Origin: Saccopteryx bilineata
Taxonomy: Eukaryota > Chordata > Mammalia > Chiroptera > Emballonuridae
Direction of reading: 5' to 3'
DNA: 64,000 nt
Assembly (NCBI RefSeq): GCF_036850765.1
Contig: NC_089493.1
Span: forward strand, 12,835,632-12,899,631
The notes beneath the pieces were generated by a model that saw only the letters and a program-made list of their open reading frames with translations, was not told the origin of the DNA and did not search any database. The translations under genes were made by a program, and so were the position numbers. This document shows positions 34,830 to 46,500 of the stretch, one piece after another (the stretch's first letter is position 1; each line of letters opens with the position of its first letter).

Positions 34830-34955
34830 GCAGTCCCAGAAGTGGGCAGGAGAGAGGCTGGTGGTCTCACTTTACGGGTAAGGGAACAAGCTCAGAGAGG
34901 TTAACTGCCTGTCCTAAGTGGCACAGCTAGAAATGTGGCTGAGCTGGGGCGGAGC
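34830..34955 (-). repeat. MIR SINE fragment
   Basis: CTCACTTTACGGGTAAGGGA, then CTCAGAGAGGTTAACTGCC and GGCACAGCTAG, the complement of the MIR core. Confidence 0.7.
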
Positions 34956-35051
34956 TTAGGTCTCTAGCCTCCCAAGCCAATGTTCTTCCCACCACAGGAA
35001 AACGCAGGGAGAGTTTTCAAGTCGTTCTGCCCTTGTGGAGTATGTCCCTAC

Positions 35052-35250
35052 CTTGTATGCACCCGCGTGGCCGTGGCCTGCTGGCTCTTTTCTGGAGAGC
35101 CCTGCTTTCTCCAAGGCCCCTTCCAGGGACAAGCTGCAGCCCAGGAAGAAGGTCACCATGTCCTGCAGTTGCTCCGAGTACTCCTCCAGTGAGGTCACAC
35201 TGCCCGTGCAGGCACCGAACTCATACTTATGGAACTGGGGACAGTCCATC
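35052..35250 (-). CDS. DGLUCY: DGLUCY coding exon 3 (start of DUF1445-like domain; donor site unusual)
   Basis: It encodes residues about 86-152: a [13 protein letters not shown] block, then [18 protein letters not shown]. The FFLGCS(F/L)S..EAL pattern is characteristic of DUF1445 (putative hydro-lyase/D-glutamate cyclase) proteins. The acceptor is TGTCCCCAG|GATGG. Two in-frame donors are possible. The position equivalent to the human exon end (35067) now reads CAC|GCGGGT, a poor GC donor. Fifteen bases downstream there is a good AAG|GTAGGG donor, which gives the end given here and adds AGAYK relative to human. Both keep phase 0 with the next exon. A third GT at CGG|GTGCAT would break the frame. 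The choice needs RNA data; the rest of the exon is secure. Confidence 0.9.
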
Positions 35251-36872
35251 CTGGGGACACGAGGGAAAGGTCACAGGTACTCAGACTCCAAAGGGGCCCT
35301 TGACCGTGCATTTTTAAAAAGGACCAGGGAGAGAGAAGAGGACGTCTGGGGCTGAAATTTCAGGCACTGGCACCAAGGTAGGGGATGTAGTTTTGAGCAG
35401 GGTGCCTTGCTGACCCCCTTGAAATCTTGCCAGATTGGAAACTGTTAAATCAGCATGTAGAATGGGAGCCCCCGCCCACCCTATGACATTTTCTGTAACC
35501 TCAACAGGAGACCAACCAAGCCAGCAGGAGAGAAACAACGGTGCCCTCTCTGCCATGGAGGCAGGGCCGGAAGACCAAAGGGACAGAGGACATATGTCTG
35601 AAGGAAGCTCAGTGGTGATGCCTCTTTCCTTAGAGGAAGTCTTCTGCAGGGTTGCAAGACTGGTTACAAGTCTGTGTCCACTCCCAAGCCCTTTTGCTGA
35701 GCCGCTGCTCTGTGCCAGGTGCAGACCAGACCGGGTGACAGTGATGGAGAAGACACAGGCCCAGCCCTTACGCAGCTCGAACTACAGCGGCAGGTGAGAC
35801 CCCATTGAAACCAGACACTTGCAATACAAAGAGCAGTGAGGCTCACAGTCTAGGTGGAGGGGTGACAGAGGGAAGGGAGAAATCCATTCTTTCCCAGGAA
35901 GGGGGAGGTTCCGGCGTTGGGTCCTGAAGGAGGAATAGGAGCCTGCTGGTTGGGGCGAGGAGAAAAAAGGGCCCCCAGGTGGAGCAAGCAGCGGAGGCGT
36001 CAAGCACTGCGGCCCACTGAGCTCTCTGCTCTAAGAGGCCCCGAGCGGGCCACGTGGGAGGTGCTAGGAAAAAGGTGGGTGTCCCTGAAGAACACCCCTC
36101 GCCCCGTCTGGAGTCCGCAAACTGATAACAGCAGAACATTCCTAGGAGTTGTCTCTCTCGGGAGAGGGTTGGGACAATGGAGTGTCAGGGGTCGGGGCGG
36201 CCCTGAGCTGAGACCAGCTCAGACAGAACTTGGTAGGAGGCTAAGGGGTAAGCTGCAGGGAGGCATGAAGAATTTTAAACGGGAGAGTCATGTGACCAGA
36301 CCTAGCGGGAGAAAAAGGCAGTCTCGTGGGGCAGTAGAAGGTGGGGGGCGTGGGAGGCGAGGAGGGTGAGAACCGGGCACGGAGCCGGTTCCGGCGCCCA
36401 AAGAGTTCAGACGTGGGAAGACGGAGTCCGAGCTGGGGCGCGGGAGAAACGCCGGCTCCGGCAAGCGCCGCTGCTGAAGCAGACGCAGCGGGGCCATTCT
36501 CTGGGTGTGTTCTGTGTTGAAAGTCTGGGGAGCATACACCGCAGTGGTAACAACGCCAGGGTTTGCATTTTCCTCCTCATCCTGTGCGGACAGGTGTCTG
36601 GCTTTGGTGATGACATGGGTGGATGGCAGCGTTCGTGGGATTTCTCCAGGATTGGACTTTCTTGTTGGTGATGCCACAGATTCTACCCTGGCCAGGGGCA
36701 GGGGATAGAGGTATGAGTAGGGACAGGGGAGGGCAGCTCCTTCCTGAGCAACAGTCTTGAGAACCAGGTGTTGTGGGGTCCTGAGGCGGGACACAGGTCC
36801 CCGGTGACAGAGACACCTGGCTGTAACGTCCGCCACGTCCAGCCTTTAACCCCAGTAACCCACGGGTCTTAC
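35251..36872 (-). other. DGLUCY: DGLUCY intron 2
   Basis: Non-coding, moderately GC-rich in 35880-36420. Open frames here (for example 36288-36836 on the minus strand) have no recognisable domains. No repeat was identified. Confidence 0.7.
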
Positions 36873-37026
36873 CTGGCGTCAGGGACAGCGCCCAGGGCAG
36901 GCACCGCCCACTTGCCTGGCTCGCTTCGGCCCAGCAGGGGTAGAGGGCCACTGTTGGTCTGGCAGAACTTTTCAAAGGCTGGGGCGAGGGACCTGTGCAG
37001 GACCACCACGCTGGCTGGCCGGAGCC
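36873..37026 (-). CDS. DGLUCY: DGLUCY coding exon 2
   Basis: It encodes residues about 35-86, including [20 protein letters not shown] and a following [13 protein letters not shown] segment, which align with human DGLUCY. The acceptor is ACCAAACCCAG|GGCTCC and the donor is GCCAG|GTAAGA. It enters in phase 1 and leaves in phase 2, exactly as the neighbouring exons require. The segment leads into the DUF1445-like domain, and I see no catalytic motif in it. Length is 154 bp. There is no stop or frameshift. Confidence 0.93.
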
Positions 37027-37084
37027 CTGGGTTTGGTGAGAGAAGGGCCACACGCACAGTTAGTTGCTTCTTGGTAGAGCTTCT

Positions 37085-38125
37085 TTAATTAACTTTCTAT
37101 TGCAATGTAACATACACACAGGAAATGCATGTAGGTATACAGCTTGATGAATTTTCAGAAAATGAACACACCCCTGTGACCAAGAAACAGAACACTGTTA
37201 GCATCCCGGGAACCCTCTCAGTAACCTCACACCCCTCCCCCTGCAAGGGTAGCCGCCATCAGAACTCCTAACATCACAAGAGTACTTGTGCTTGTTTTTC
37301 ATGTAATGTTCCTCATATAATGGGATCACACAGTGTGGGTCTTTTGAGTCTAGTTGCTTTTGTTCAACAATGTTTGAAAGAACCATTGATATTGTTGCAC
37401 TTAACAATAGTTGGGTCAGCCCTGGCCAGGTAGCTCAGTTGGTTAGAGTGTCACCCTGATATGTCAACGTTGCAGGTTCAATCCCCAATTGGGGCACACA
37501 GAAGAATGAACCAATGAATACATAAATACATGGAACAACAAATCAATGTTTCTCTCTTTCATTCTCTCTCTCCCTTCCTGTCTCTTTGAAATCAATAAAT
37601 AAACTTAAAAAATAAAAAATAGTTGGTTCATTCTCATTGCTGTGTGGTATACTCATTACCACAGGGTATTTACCCCAAACTATTGCAGATGGGTATTTGA
37701 ATGGCTTCCAGTGTGGCATTATTACAAATAGTGCTGCCACAAGCATTCTAGTACATGCATTTTGGGGTACACAGGTGCGCATTCCCGTTTGGCACATGCC
37801 TAGGGCTGCAGGGTCTGTCTGCACAGGTTTGGCCTCGAGACATACCGCTCAGCAGTCTCCAGAGTGCTTGTACCAATTTACACTCCCGCCCACCAGGGGC
37901 GCGTGAGTTCAAGGTGGCACCATCGTCTTCCCCATCCTCGGTACTGCTGACCTTTCTCACTCCGGCCAGCCCGGCAGGAGAGCAGAGGCCTGGCGTTGGG
38001 TTTTACTGTGCATTGCCCAGATAACTAACGGGAGCGAGTGCCTTTTCACATTTCCTGGACCATTTGGGTACCCTTTTTAGAAGAGGGATAGACTGTTCAC
38101 ATGTTTTGTCTGGGCAGATTCTTGC
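37085..38125 (-). mobile_element. Antisense L1 3' remnant split by a SINE
   Basis: The parts 37085-37420 and 37620-38125 read through as one decayed antisense L1. They include ATGTAACATACACACAGGAA, then TTATGCCACTG-like phrases and a late CAATTTACACTCCCGCCCAC block. Confidence 0.65.
37423..37610 (+). mobile_element. VES-like SINE
   Basis: Head GCCCTGGCCAGGTAGCTCAG, box B GGTTCAATCCC, CAATGTTTCTCTC and a final AATAAA-rich tail. The target-site duplication is AATAGTTGGGTCA on the left and AATAGTTGGTTCA on the right. Confidence 0.85.
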
Positions 38126-38254
38126 CTGTGCGGGCTCACAGAATCCTTGACTCTCGCTCTAAAGAGGCTGTCTTAACGGAACTGTAGAGGAAGACAGCTG
38201 TTTCCCCCCAAACTTGCAAGCTATGACTCCCTCTGGTGGCAGCCAGCCCTCCTC

Positions 38255-38390
38255 TAGAATGAGCAGTCCTTTGGCTTTGGAGGCTAACACACCTGGGTTT
38301 GAATCCTGACGCTGCCTCTGACCAGCAGTGTGACGCTGGGCTCAGCTTTCCCACAGAACATGGCAGTAATCTACTGACCTCAGTGAGAAC
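38255..38390 (+). repeat. MIR SINE fragment
   Basis: CACCTGGGTTTGAATCCTGA and CTGACCAGCAGTGTGACGC correspond to the MIR tRNA-like part and core. Confidence 0.65.
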
Positions 38391-38999
38391 TCCGCCAGTT
38401 GGTTCCTGTGTGTAAATGACCTGACACACGGGAGTGCAGGGAGGTGGGGCTGGAGTTCCCTTCACTCAGCGGAATCTTGTATAGACATTTAAATTATGGT
38501 ATAGAAGAAATATTGATATTTAATGATATTAAGAGATGTTTGGGCTGTATCATGAAAGTAACAAAACAGTAGGTTCAGTGTATTCCCTTTGATATAAAAT
38601 CGGTGAGAGAGAGAAGGAACAAAAAGAGAATGCATCCCCACGCTAATCATGTTTATCTCCAGGTGACACGACTGCGGGCGATTTTAATCTTCAGACTTTT
38701 CTCAATATTCTAAAACTTACGCGATAAATAGAAATCGTTCTATTACTAGAGACAAAAACAAATAAAAAAAGTTAAGTTTCAAAAAAGAGGATTATTTCCT
38801 TTAAAAGGCCATTCCAAAGGAACACATAAGGATGCTCTTTTGGACAAATACCCTTGGGCACAATTTTCCTAAATGCCAGACTCGCTCTACCGACGCATGG
38901 ACATTTCTTTTCTGCAGGAATGTTGTCAGCGAACACTTTCTGAGTGTTCAGTATGTGCCAAGTTCATTTGTCTACGTAATCGTCTGTATTTTACACACG

Positions 39000-39080
39000 A
39001 CAGGAACAAGCTCAGAGAGATGCAGTGACTTTCCTGGGGTTGCACAGCCGGTGCATGGCATAGCCAGGATGCACACCTGA
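39000..39080 (-). repeat. MIR SINE fragment
   Basis: AAGCTCAGAGAGATGCAGTG and TTGCACAGCCGG match the complement of the MIR core. Confidence 0.55.
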
Positions 39081-40628
39081 GACAGGTGGTCTGTGGGTCC
39101 CTCTCATGTCACCCCTGGGCTGCGGGTAACTGGACCTCGCTAGGATGGGTCCACCACCACCTCCAGCACCTTTCTTCCCGGGACGGTGAAGGGAAGCAGA
39201 CGCCACCTCTGCAGGGAGGAGTCCCGGGATGGGCTCCTGCTCTACCTGCCTAGAACTCATGCTCTCCGATCCCCAGTGCTACAGGCCGGCTTCCAAAACG
39301 AGGACAAACAGGACACTTGCAGCGGCTGCAAGCCCAAGGACGCCGACTGCTCGTCTCAAGCCAGCCCAGCATGCCTCCAAAAATAACCTGGAGTGAGGTG
39401 GGCAGAAGCGGCCAGCCCAGAGGCCCCGCACCGCCAAGCCACCCCTTCCTTACCTCCAAAGCCCACTGTGAGAGCAGACTGGGTTTTTAATATCATACAT
39501 CATAAGGAGACCAATCGACCTCCTGTAGGGAGGACAGCCCCTCTTTTGTAAGTTCTGTCCTCCCTCGAAAAGTGTCCTCCTCCATGTCCTCCGTTTTGAT
39601 ATCGGAAGACTAATCTGTAAATGTCCTTATTCGATTGATGCAGAGTCGGTCCATTGCATGTGATGTGACGTATTTGTATCTAAATGAGTACTTTTTCTTA
39701 CAATTATTATTAAAAATTAATAGGCATGTAAGCATAATTATAATATAAAATATTACAAATGGTTTTATTATGTATTTATCATATTATAGTGTATTGTTGC
39801 AATGAATAAACTGTTTCTTTTATTTACGATATTGTTTTCTTCAATTTATTTTTGTCCTTCTTTTCATTGTACAAAAGTCAGTCACCTATAAATCAGGGAG
39901 GTCTCCTGCTCACAATGCTTCTTTGTTTTCTGTTCGACTAAAGGGGCTTCAGAGCCATTGTGTTTTGGTTTTGTTCATCTCCACTTCTGGTCATAGAAAA
40001 CTTTCAAGCTGCCCTGTTAGGAACGGGACATGGTCTGAGGACTGTGTGCTGTTTGGAGGGGGTGGTGGACCCACAAGGGGAGGATTCTTTGTGGTCTGAT
40101 GTAATTCATGCATCCCTGGATTGTGAAATTTTGCTGGGTCTCGGGTCAGTGACAACTTTGATATGCTTTCTCTGGCAGGGTCTTTTAGAACCTTGGGTGT
40201 CACTCCTGGGAGACAGTGGGGAGATGGGAGCCACCCAGAGAGACCAGACCAAGGTGGGGAGACTTGGCCTGAATCTAACCGGTTTCAAATGCTGCCATAA
40301 TCTATTCCAGAGGCACTTTTCCGGGAAGGAAAACTCTCTTCACCTGAGACAATGGGTGGTTCTCCCTGTGCAGCCATGGCAACCAAGCAGCGTCACGTGG
40401 AGCTGGACCCCGCTGTGTGCGGAGGTAGTCACACCTGGGTCTGGCCCACGTGCCAGCTCCTTCTGGGAAGCTAAGTAGTGACCAGAGCTGACAGCATTCT
40501 GCTCTTGCTTCCTGTCTCCCCCGTGGAAGCTGGGCATCTCGGGGATTCCTGCACCCTACACAGCTGGTTTTCCAAAATGTCATGACCAGGGGCTTTTCTT
40601 CTTTTTTTCAACACCCAGCACCACTCAC

Positions 40629-40731
40629 CCGCCACCATGCTGGACTTGTTTCTGATGTTCGGTTTCTTCCGCAGAATCAAACTCCTTATGGCAGAGGGAG
40701 GGCAGGACTTGAGGTGGAGGGTGAAGGTCAT
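40629..40731 (-). CDS. DGLUCY: DGLUCY coding exon 1 (start codon, N-terminal targeting region)
   Basis: The first coding exon of D-glutamate cyclase, the mitochondrial enzyme that turns D-glutamate into 5-oxo-D-proline. The predicted protein begins MTFTLHLKS, and residues 1-34 are rich in Ser, Arg and Lys with almost no acidic residues, as expected for a mitochondrial presequence. The fragment SAIRSLILRKKPNIRN matches my memory of the human N terminus closely. The ATG is at 40731-40729. A GTG just before it keeps the frame open but is not needed. The exon ends in GCGG|GTGAGT, a good donor, in phase 1. The 5' edge of the exon is uncertain: acceptor-like CTGCAG (exon would start at 40753) and an upstream TTATCCAG are both possible, so a short 5' UTR piece belongs to this exon. 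Confidence 0.92.
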
Positions 40732-41484
40732 CACTGTACCATCCTTTAATGGGCTGCAGAGAACCTGGATAATCAGGGGATGAAGGGGAACAAATAAGAA
40801 AGCACAGCTCCCTTAAGCGGCTGATTCCCCATCAGGTCCACAGCCTATCCACTCGCGGGCTGTTCCTGGTCCCGCCCCGGATGGGTGTTGGTAGGAGCAA
40901 GTTCTTCTCCCTCCACACCCCTTCGTGTCTCAGTCTCTGATGAGAGATTCCTAACACTTTAAGACCTTCGCTTAGGCCCTTCCCCTGGCCTGGAATGCTC
41001 TCCCTCCATCCCTCCCAGAGCCCTTTCCACTCCTCAGAACTGGTTCAGAATCTTCTCCCTCTATGAAGAAGCCGAAAGGCGTGCACTGGCTTATTTACGG
41101 TGGGGCTCCTGAGCCCTGAGAACATTCTTTGAGCCACTAATTTTGGCCGGGACTGCAGTTGACCTGGTGTCCTACTGGACTCTGAACCCCCTTTCTCTCT
41201 CCCAGGGAGACAAGTGCCTACCCCTCTTTGATGGCCCCAGAGCACCTACAATAGCCTAAGCACATGGTACACGCCAAAAGTACTTACAGCCAAATGAACA
41301 CATGAATGAATGCCATGTGTAATCACAAATGAAGTAACAGGCTGAATTTTTTGTCTGCGTGTGATTTCTGTTATTTAGACCTGGGTCCCTAGGAGGTGGA
41401 GACTTTATTTTCTTCCCTATACACCCTCACTGCCACTGCTCTGGGCACAGTGCCTGACACAGGGTTTTGGAGACTGAATAAATA

Positions 41485-41611
41485 CAGGGGTAGGCCAAAG
41501 TAGGTTTACTTTTGTGAGTATGTAAAATAGAGCTTATTCTTGTATTACTATTCATTCATTATTGTAGTATTTATTTGTATTACAACCCTAAACCTACTTT
41601 TGCCCACCCTT
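41485..41611. mobile_element. Mariner-like MITE, copy 2
   Basis: The left end CAGGGGTAGGCCAAAGTAGG and right end CCTACTTTTGCCCACCCTTG are inverted repeats, with TA before the left end. The interior shares TTGTGAGTATG with copy 1 at 24786. Confidence 0.75.
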
Positions 41612-43019
41612 GCATTACAGACTTAAAATACAGAGATGGTCTCAAAGTCCCAGGAGATTACATTTAGAAAAGAATTCTATAAGTTAACTTCTTATACTCT
41701 TGAAAGAGAGGTTCCAATGTGTTAGCCAAATCTAGGTCACACTGTGTTGGTCCTCTAAGGCAAAGTCCATGTCTTCTTTATCAAAATTCACCCAGTGCCA
41801 AGCATAGTGCTTGGCACAAAAGTGGGGAGCTCAGTTAGTGTTTGTTGAATGACTGGCTGACTACAGAATGGGGTGAGAGCACAATTCAAAGGCAGTGCCC
41901 GTAAGGAAGGCTCTGGACAAGCCTGACTTCCCACAACTCTTGCTATTTAAAAGAGAAGAACCCAGTGGGCTCCTAAACCATCAAGACTTGTTCTCAACTC
42001 TAATCTCAGAGGTAGAAAACTATGTAAACCCCATGGCCATTCTGATGGGGAATTTGAGGTTGTATAAAATCTCTAACAAAGATTTAAAAATATTGCCCTG
42101 GATGGGCAGAGATATACTTCAGCCTGGCAGGGACTGCTGTAAGAACGGCAGGATCAAAGCCGTGGGTGTGGCGCCAGGGAGAGGGCAGCGGGTCCTGCCT
42201 GGCGGGGCCAGGTGCAGGAAGGTCAGGCGAGGTTGGGCGCCATACCCCGGGGCAGATGCTGAGGCTTAAAGCAGCTGCTTTGGCAGGTCAAGCCTGGGCT
42301 TGCCCGCTGGACAGAGAGAGCCTGCCTGTGCCTGGCAGACCTAGCTTCTTGGCCAAGCAGCTGAGGCACCGGCCGAGGTCCTAGATGTCTGTGGTTCTCC
42401 CTGGTCACCGCGAAGGGCTTAGCACCTCAACCAGGCACTCAGCAAAGGTCAGAGACAGAACCGTTCCATAACCATGTGGAGACAGCAGCCAGAGCCCTCT
42501 GATAATTGTCCTCACTTCATTTCTAGAGGAAAGAAGGAGGCTGACCCCACACCCAATGAGATGAGGGACCACACAGGTACCTGTTGGCCCTCACCCCCTA
42601 TTTACTTGATAGGGTGTCAGGTTCAAGCTGAGGGCTGTTTTGCAAATAGATTGTAGCCAGAAGACCAAACATCGGAGGATGATTGCCTGTCCTTTCCTTT
42701 GCTTTATTTATTTACTGTTTTAATATAAATTCAAGTGGATCTCGGTCATCCTTGTAATAATGGTGCTTTCCTGGCCTGGAGATAGAAGACTTGTCCTGTG
42801 AAATGCATGCTGGGAGTGTGCCAGGCACCTGAATGTCACCCACATGCATGCTGGGAGAAAAAGAAGGCTGAGAACCCCTACCTCATGGAGTCATCCCCTT
42901 GGAGGCAGGGGTCAAACAGAGCATGGAGTACATGCTCATTGGCTCTTGCCAAAGAAGTGCCCTTACTATACTTACTACACCAACCGGAGAATGCCCAGTC
43001 ACATACTAAATGATAGCAA

Positions 43020-43200
43020 CACCCACCATGTGTGGGGACCCGCTGTGTGGCAGGCCCTTTACCCTCATTGGTTTACAACCACCACTCCCAAAAAGAAGAC
43101 ATTGTTAATTCCGTATAGACAAAGGAGCTGGGGCTCAGGGAGGATAAAAAAGTTACCTAAAGTCCTACAACTAGTATGTGGTAGAGCCCAAATCCAAAAG
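43020..43200 (-). repeat. MIR-like fragment
   Basis: CTGGGGCTCAGGGAGGATAA and CTACAACTAGTATGTGGTAG resemble the complement of an MIR. Confidence 0.5.
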
Positions 43201-43252
43201 CAAGTCTAAATTCACACCTGCTTGATCAATATCTACCTGTCTGTATCTAAGT

Positions 43253-43302
43253 ACCATCCATCCACCCACCCACCCACCCAACCATCCACCCATCCATCCA
43301 TC
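43253..43302. repeat. (CCAT/CCAC)n simple repeat
   Basis: Short tetranucleotide array of CCAT, CCAC and CCAA units. Confidence 0.92.
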
Positions 43303-43598
43303 CTGTGGTCTGTGGTGTTAATAGGAATGTTTCTCAGTAGGAACAGTGGGGACCATCCCCTCGCCCCCACAAGATGACCCTGAGGCCAGTCTCTTGAGCC
43401 TATCTGTTTCTTTGAGGACAAACCACTGAACTTCCAGGCTTTCCACCAGAGTCCTGAGTGAACTCGCTGCTGACAGGTCCTGAGTGGCCCGGGTGTCTCA
43501 GGGCCCAGTGAGGCCTTGCTCTAGAAGTGTAATAAGACGGGGGCGGGGCAGGGATCCTCATCAGCAAGCCTTGGTTGGACTTCAAAAAGCCACCTTTC

Positions 43599-43979
43599 GC
43601 CCTGGCCGGTTGGCTCAGTGGTAGAGCGTCGGCCTGGCGTGTAGAAGTCCCGGGTTCGATTCCCGGCCAGGGCACACAGGAGAAGCGCCCATCTGCTTCT
43701 CCACCCCTCCCCCTCTCTTTCCTCTCTGTCTCTCTCTTCCTCTCCCGCAGCGAGGCTCCACTGGAACAAAGATGGCCCGGGCGCTGGGGATGGCTCCTTG
43801 GCCTCTGCCCCAGGCGCTAGAGTGGCTCTGGTCACAACAGAGCAACGCCCCGGAGGGGCAGAGCATCGCCCCTGGTGGGCAGAGCATCGTGTCGGGTGGA
43901 TCCCAGTCAGGCGCATGCGGGAGTCTGTCTGTCTCTCCCCATTTCCAGCTTCAGAAAAATACAAAAAAGAAAAAAAAAT
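43599..43979 (+). mobile_element. Rhin-1-like SINE
   Basis: A full-length copy with an A-rich tail, flanked by exact CCACCTTTC repeats as the target-site duplication. Confidence 0.94.
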
Positions 43980-44384
43980 CCACCTTTCTGCAGCAAACTC
44001 TTTCTTTTCTCTTTAGAGAATGACAAAATATCAAACCCACAAATGTCATTTCCTAGCACTGAATATACCAGAGAGGAGCCCCACAAAAGATCAATTCCAT
44101 AGCAGGACCTGACACTTCCCAAACTCCAGTATAAAAAATCTCCTCTCTGCTGGTCTGAGATGACTGAAAACCCACCATTAGAAAGTCATTCCTCTGCTTT
44201 ACCGAAGCAACCCACCTCAATTCAGTTCCGGAAGAATGCATCTTCAGAGGGCTGAATGATGGCTGCCCATGGCAGCACTGTTTGTAATAGAAACAACCTA
44301 ACACAAAATTAACCACGAAACGAACCTTGTTTAGGCACCATCCAGAACCCACGTATTCATTCAACAGGCCTCATGACCCAGAGC

Positions 44385-44560
44385 ACAGACTCGGGGGTAG
44401 ACTATCTGAATTCTAAGCCTGCTCTACACTTAGGAAGGGATCATTAACCTCTCTGTGCCTATTTTCTCAACTGTACACAGGGACTAATAACAGTGTGCAC
44501 CTCCCCGAGCTGTGGCAGGATGAAATAGATAATCCAGTGAGGTCCTTAGAACAATTCCTG
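44385..44560 (+). repeat. MIR SINE fragment
   Basis: AACCTCTCTGTGCCTATTTT, then CTGTACACAGGGACTAATAA and CAATTCCTGGC match the MIR core and 3' part. Confidence 0.65.
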
Positions 44561-45267
44561 GCCGGACCCACAGCGAGCGCCGTGGAAGCGTTGCCTCTGC
44601 CCAGGGTGCTGCCGACAGCGTGGGGAAGGCAGCCGCAGCCCACGCTCACGGGGGTTTCCTCCCTGGAGTCAGACATTAACCACATAATTACCACTGTGCC
44701 TGTCTCCCTGGAGAGACAGGAAAGTAAATAGACTGAACCCTCCCGGGCCCCAGGCACTGCAGGGGGAGGGGGGAGAGGGGAGAGGGGCTGAGCCTAAAAG
44801 GGAGGGAGGGCAGTGGTCAGAACAGCGGACAGGTGAGGCCGAGGGCGCTCCGGCAGGGGCTAGCAGGAGCACCGGCAGGGAGGCCGGTGGGGGGAGCTAG
44901 CTCCCTGCGGAGGAAGTACATGCTGGAGTCTGGGGAGCAGGGGCTGGAGGGTCAGCAGAGGCCAGCTCTTGAAGGAATTTGGACCTACCCCCAGCGCCAT
45001 GGGAAATCATGATGGTTTTCAGCGAAAGAGTGGCTTGGTAAGACTATTGTTTCTGAAGACGGCTCTGGCTGCAGGTGGGGGACAGACTGCAGGGCAGGGA
45101 AAGTGAGAAGCTGGCAGATGAGAGGGGAGGCCAGGCCAGGAAGTCTCCCTTCCAGACAAGAACCTCACAGGAGAGAGACTGCCGTAACCCTTCCTGTGCC
45201 CTGCTGGACCAGCCTGTGCTCAGCATGCTCTGGGGGGTGGGGGTGGGTTGTTTCTGTGAAGCAGGGA

Positions 45268-45302
45268 CACACACATGCACACGCACACGTGCACACACAC
45301 AG
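45268..45302. repeat. (CA)n microsatellite, interrupted
   Basis: CA repeats with ATG and GTG interruptions. Confidence 0.85.
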
Positions 45303-46469
45303 GGAGAGTTTTCTGTTTCCCTTCAGTTCGCTAAGGCAGAACTTCTGATCTGTTTCATTTCTTGCGGTACCTCTAGCACCTACAGCAGAGCCTGGCACAC
45401 GGAAGGCTCCCAAGACATGTGCACTCGCAGGGGCATGGGCACAGCAGGTGACACCCACAAAGGCAATCAAGATGAGTCGACCAGGGAGGCAGGAGAGAAA
45501 CCAGAGGGCTCAGAAGCCACGGGAAGCGAGTGTTTCAAGGAGGAATGTAGGGTCATGGAGGTCAAGGTGGATAAAGCGTAAGCATCCATTGGACTTGACC
45601 ACCCACACTTGCTCCCTCTCTACTGTGTGGAAGCCGTCACGGCTCTGTAGTCCAACGAGCATGGGAGCACCTGATACATACAAAGGACCTGACCTTGAGG
45701 GGTACAGAAGATAACAGGAGACACAGTTCATTTCCTTGACGCCCCCAGTTGAGCCAAGATCACATTCTTCACAAGCATAGGCGTAAGGTATTATGAAAGT
45801 CCGTTTCTGATTTCTGTAAATGTCTCCTGGATCCCTTCCTGAGAGTCCTACACTTGCTGATGGAAGAACAGAATAAGTAGGTGTGCAGACCTTGTCTCCA
45901 CTAATTTCTGTGGTGGGAGTTGTTCAACATATGCCAAGGCAGTTGCTGGTGGCAGCCTAAATACAACTCCAAGTTTGCAAAACATGTGGCCATAATGAAA
46001 AAGGCATCCTACCTGTGTAAATATTTCAAAAAAAATTTTTTCATTACAGAAACAGAGACAAAAGACTGGGCAAATGCAGGAAGTCTTGTGTATTGGTTAC
46101 TATGATGTATTTAATAGTTGGGATACCAGTGCTCCCAATATGCAATGGATTGTTAACAAGTATTTTCAGCTGAAGTCAATGGAGGTTCCTTCTCCTTCCC
46201 CTTCCTGAACAATTCAGTCCTAGCATCAGGATGTGGAGCTGAGCAAGGTAGGAGTCCATGGTGGGGGGTGGAGGGCAGGACCCCATGGTGGCCCAAAGCA
46301 GGGCGTCAGAGCCCACGTGATGAGTGAGGCATTTCCAGGGAGGGTGGCCTGGCCTGTGGTGTCACCGTCTGTTCAGGGTAAGGGGGAAATGCTTCTTCTG
46401 AATCGCGGGCAATGGCAGCCTGGTGTGTGATATTGGAGGGTAAGGACTGCGCATGTGTGTACATGCACG

Positions 46470-46500
46470 TGTGAGTGTGTGTGTGTGTGTGCGCGTGTGC
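46470..46500. repeat. (TG)n microsatellite
   Basis: TG units ending in a CGCG interruption. Confidence 0.88.

Larger units (their letters stand above)
32531..35051 (-). other. DGLUCY: DGLUCY intron 3
   Basis: Non-coding. It contains a 57-bp tandem repeat (33395-33560) in a GC-rich stretch and a MIR-like piece (34830-34955). I see nothing else. Confidence 0.7.
37027..40628 (-). other. DGLUCY: DGLUCY intron 1 (between coding exons 1 and 2)
   Basis: Non-coding. It contains an antisense L1 remnant (37085-38125) split by a VES-like SINE, MIR pieces and an unclassified repeat-like block at 39480-39905. Segment 39950-40628 is unique. Confidence 0.75.

Noticed and set aside
35061..35063. A third donor, CGG|GTGCAT, for DGLUCY exon 3
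   Set aside because: It would end the exon in phase 1 and shift the frame of exon 4.
36288..36836. A 182-codon minus-strand frame in DGLUCY intron 2
   Set aside because: It has no recognisable domain, lies in moderately GC-rich intron sequence and does not fit the splice phases around it.
43599..43675. tRNA-like segments with box A and box B at SINE heads
   Set aside because: They are tRNA-derived SINE promoters; no mature tRNA fold is completed and a SINE body follows.
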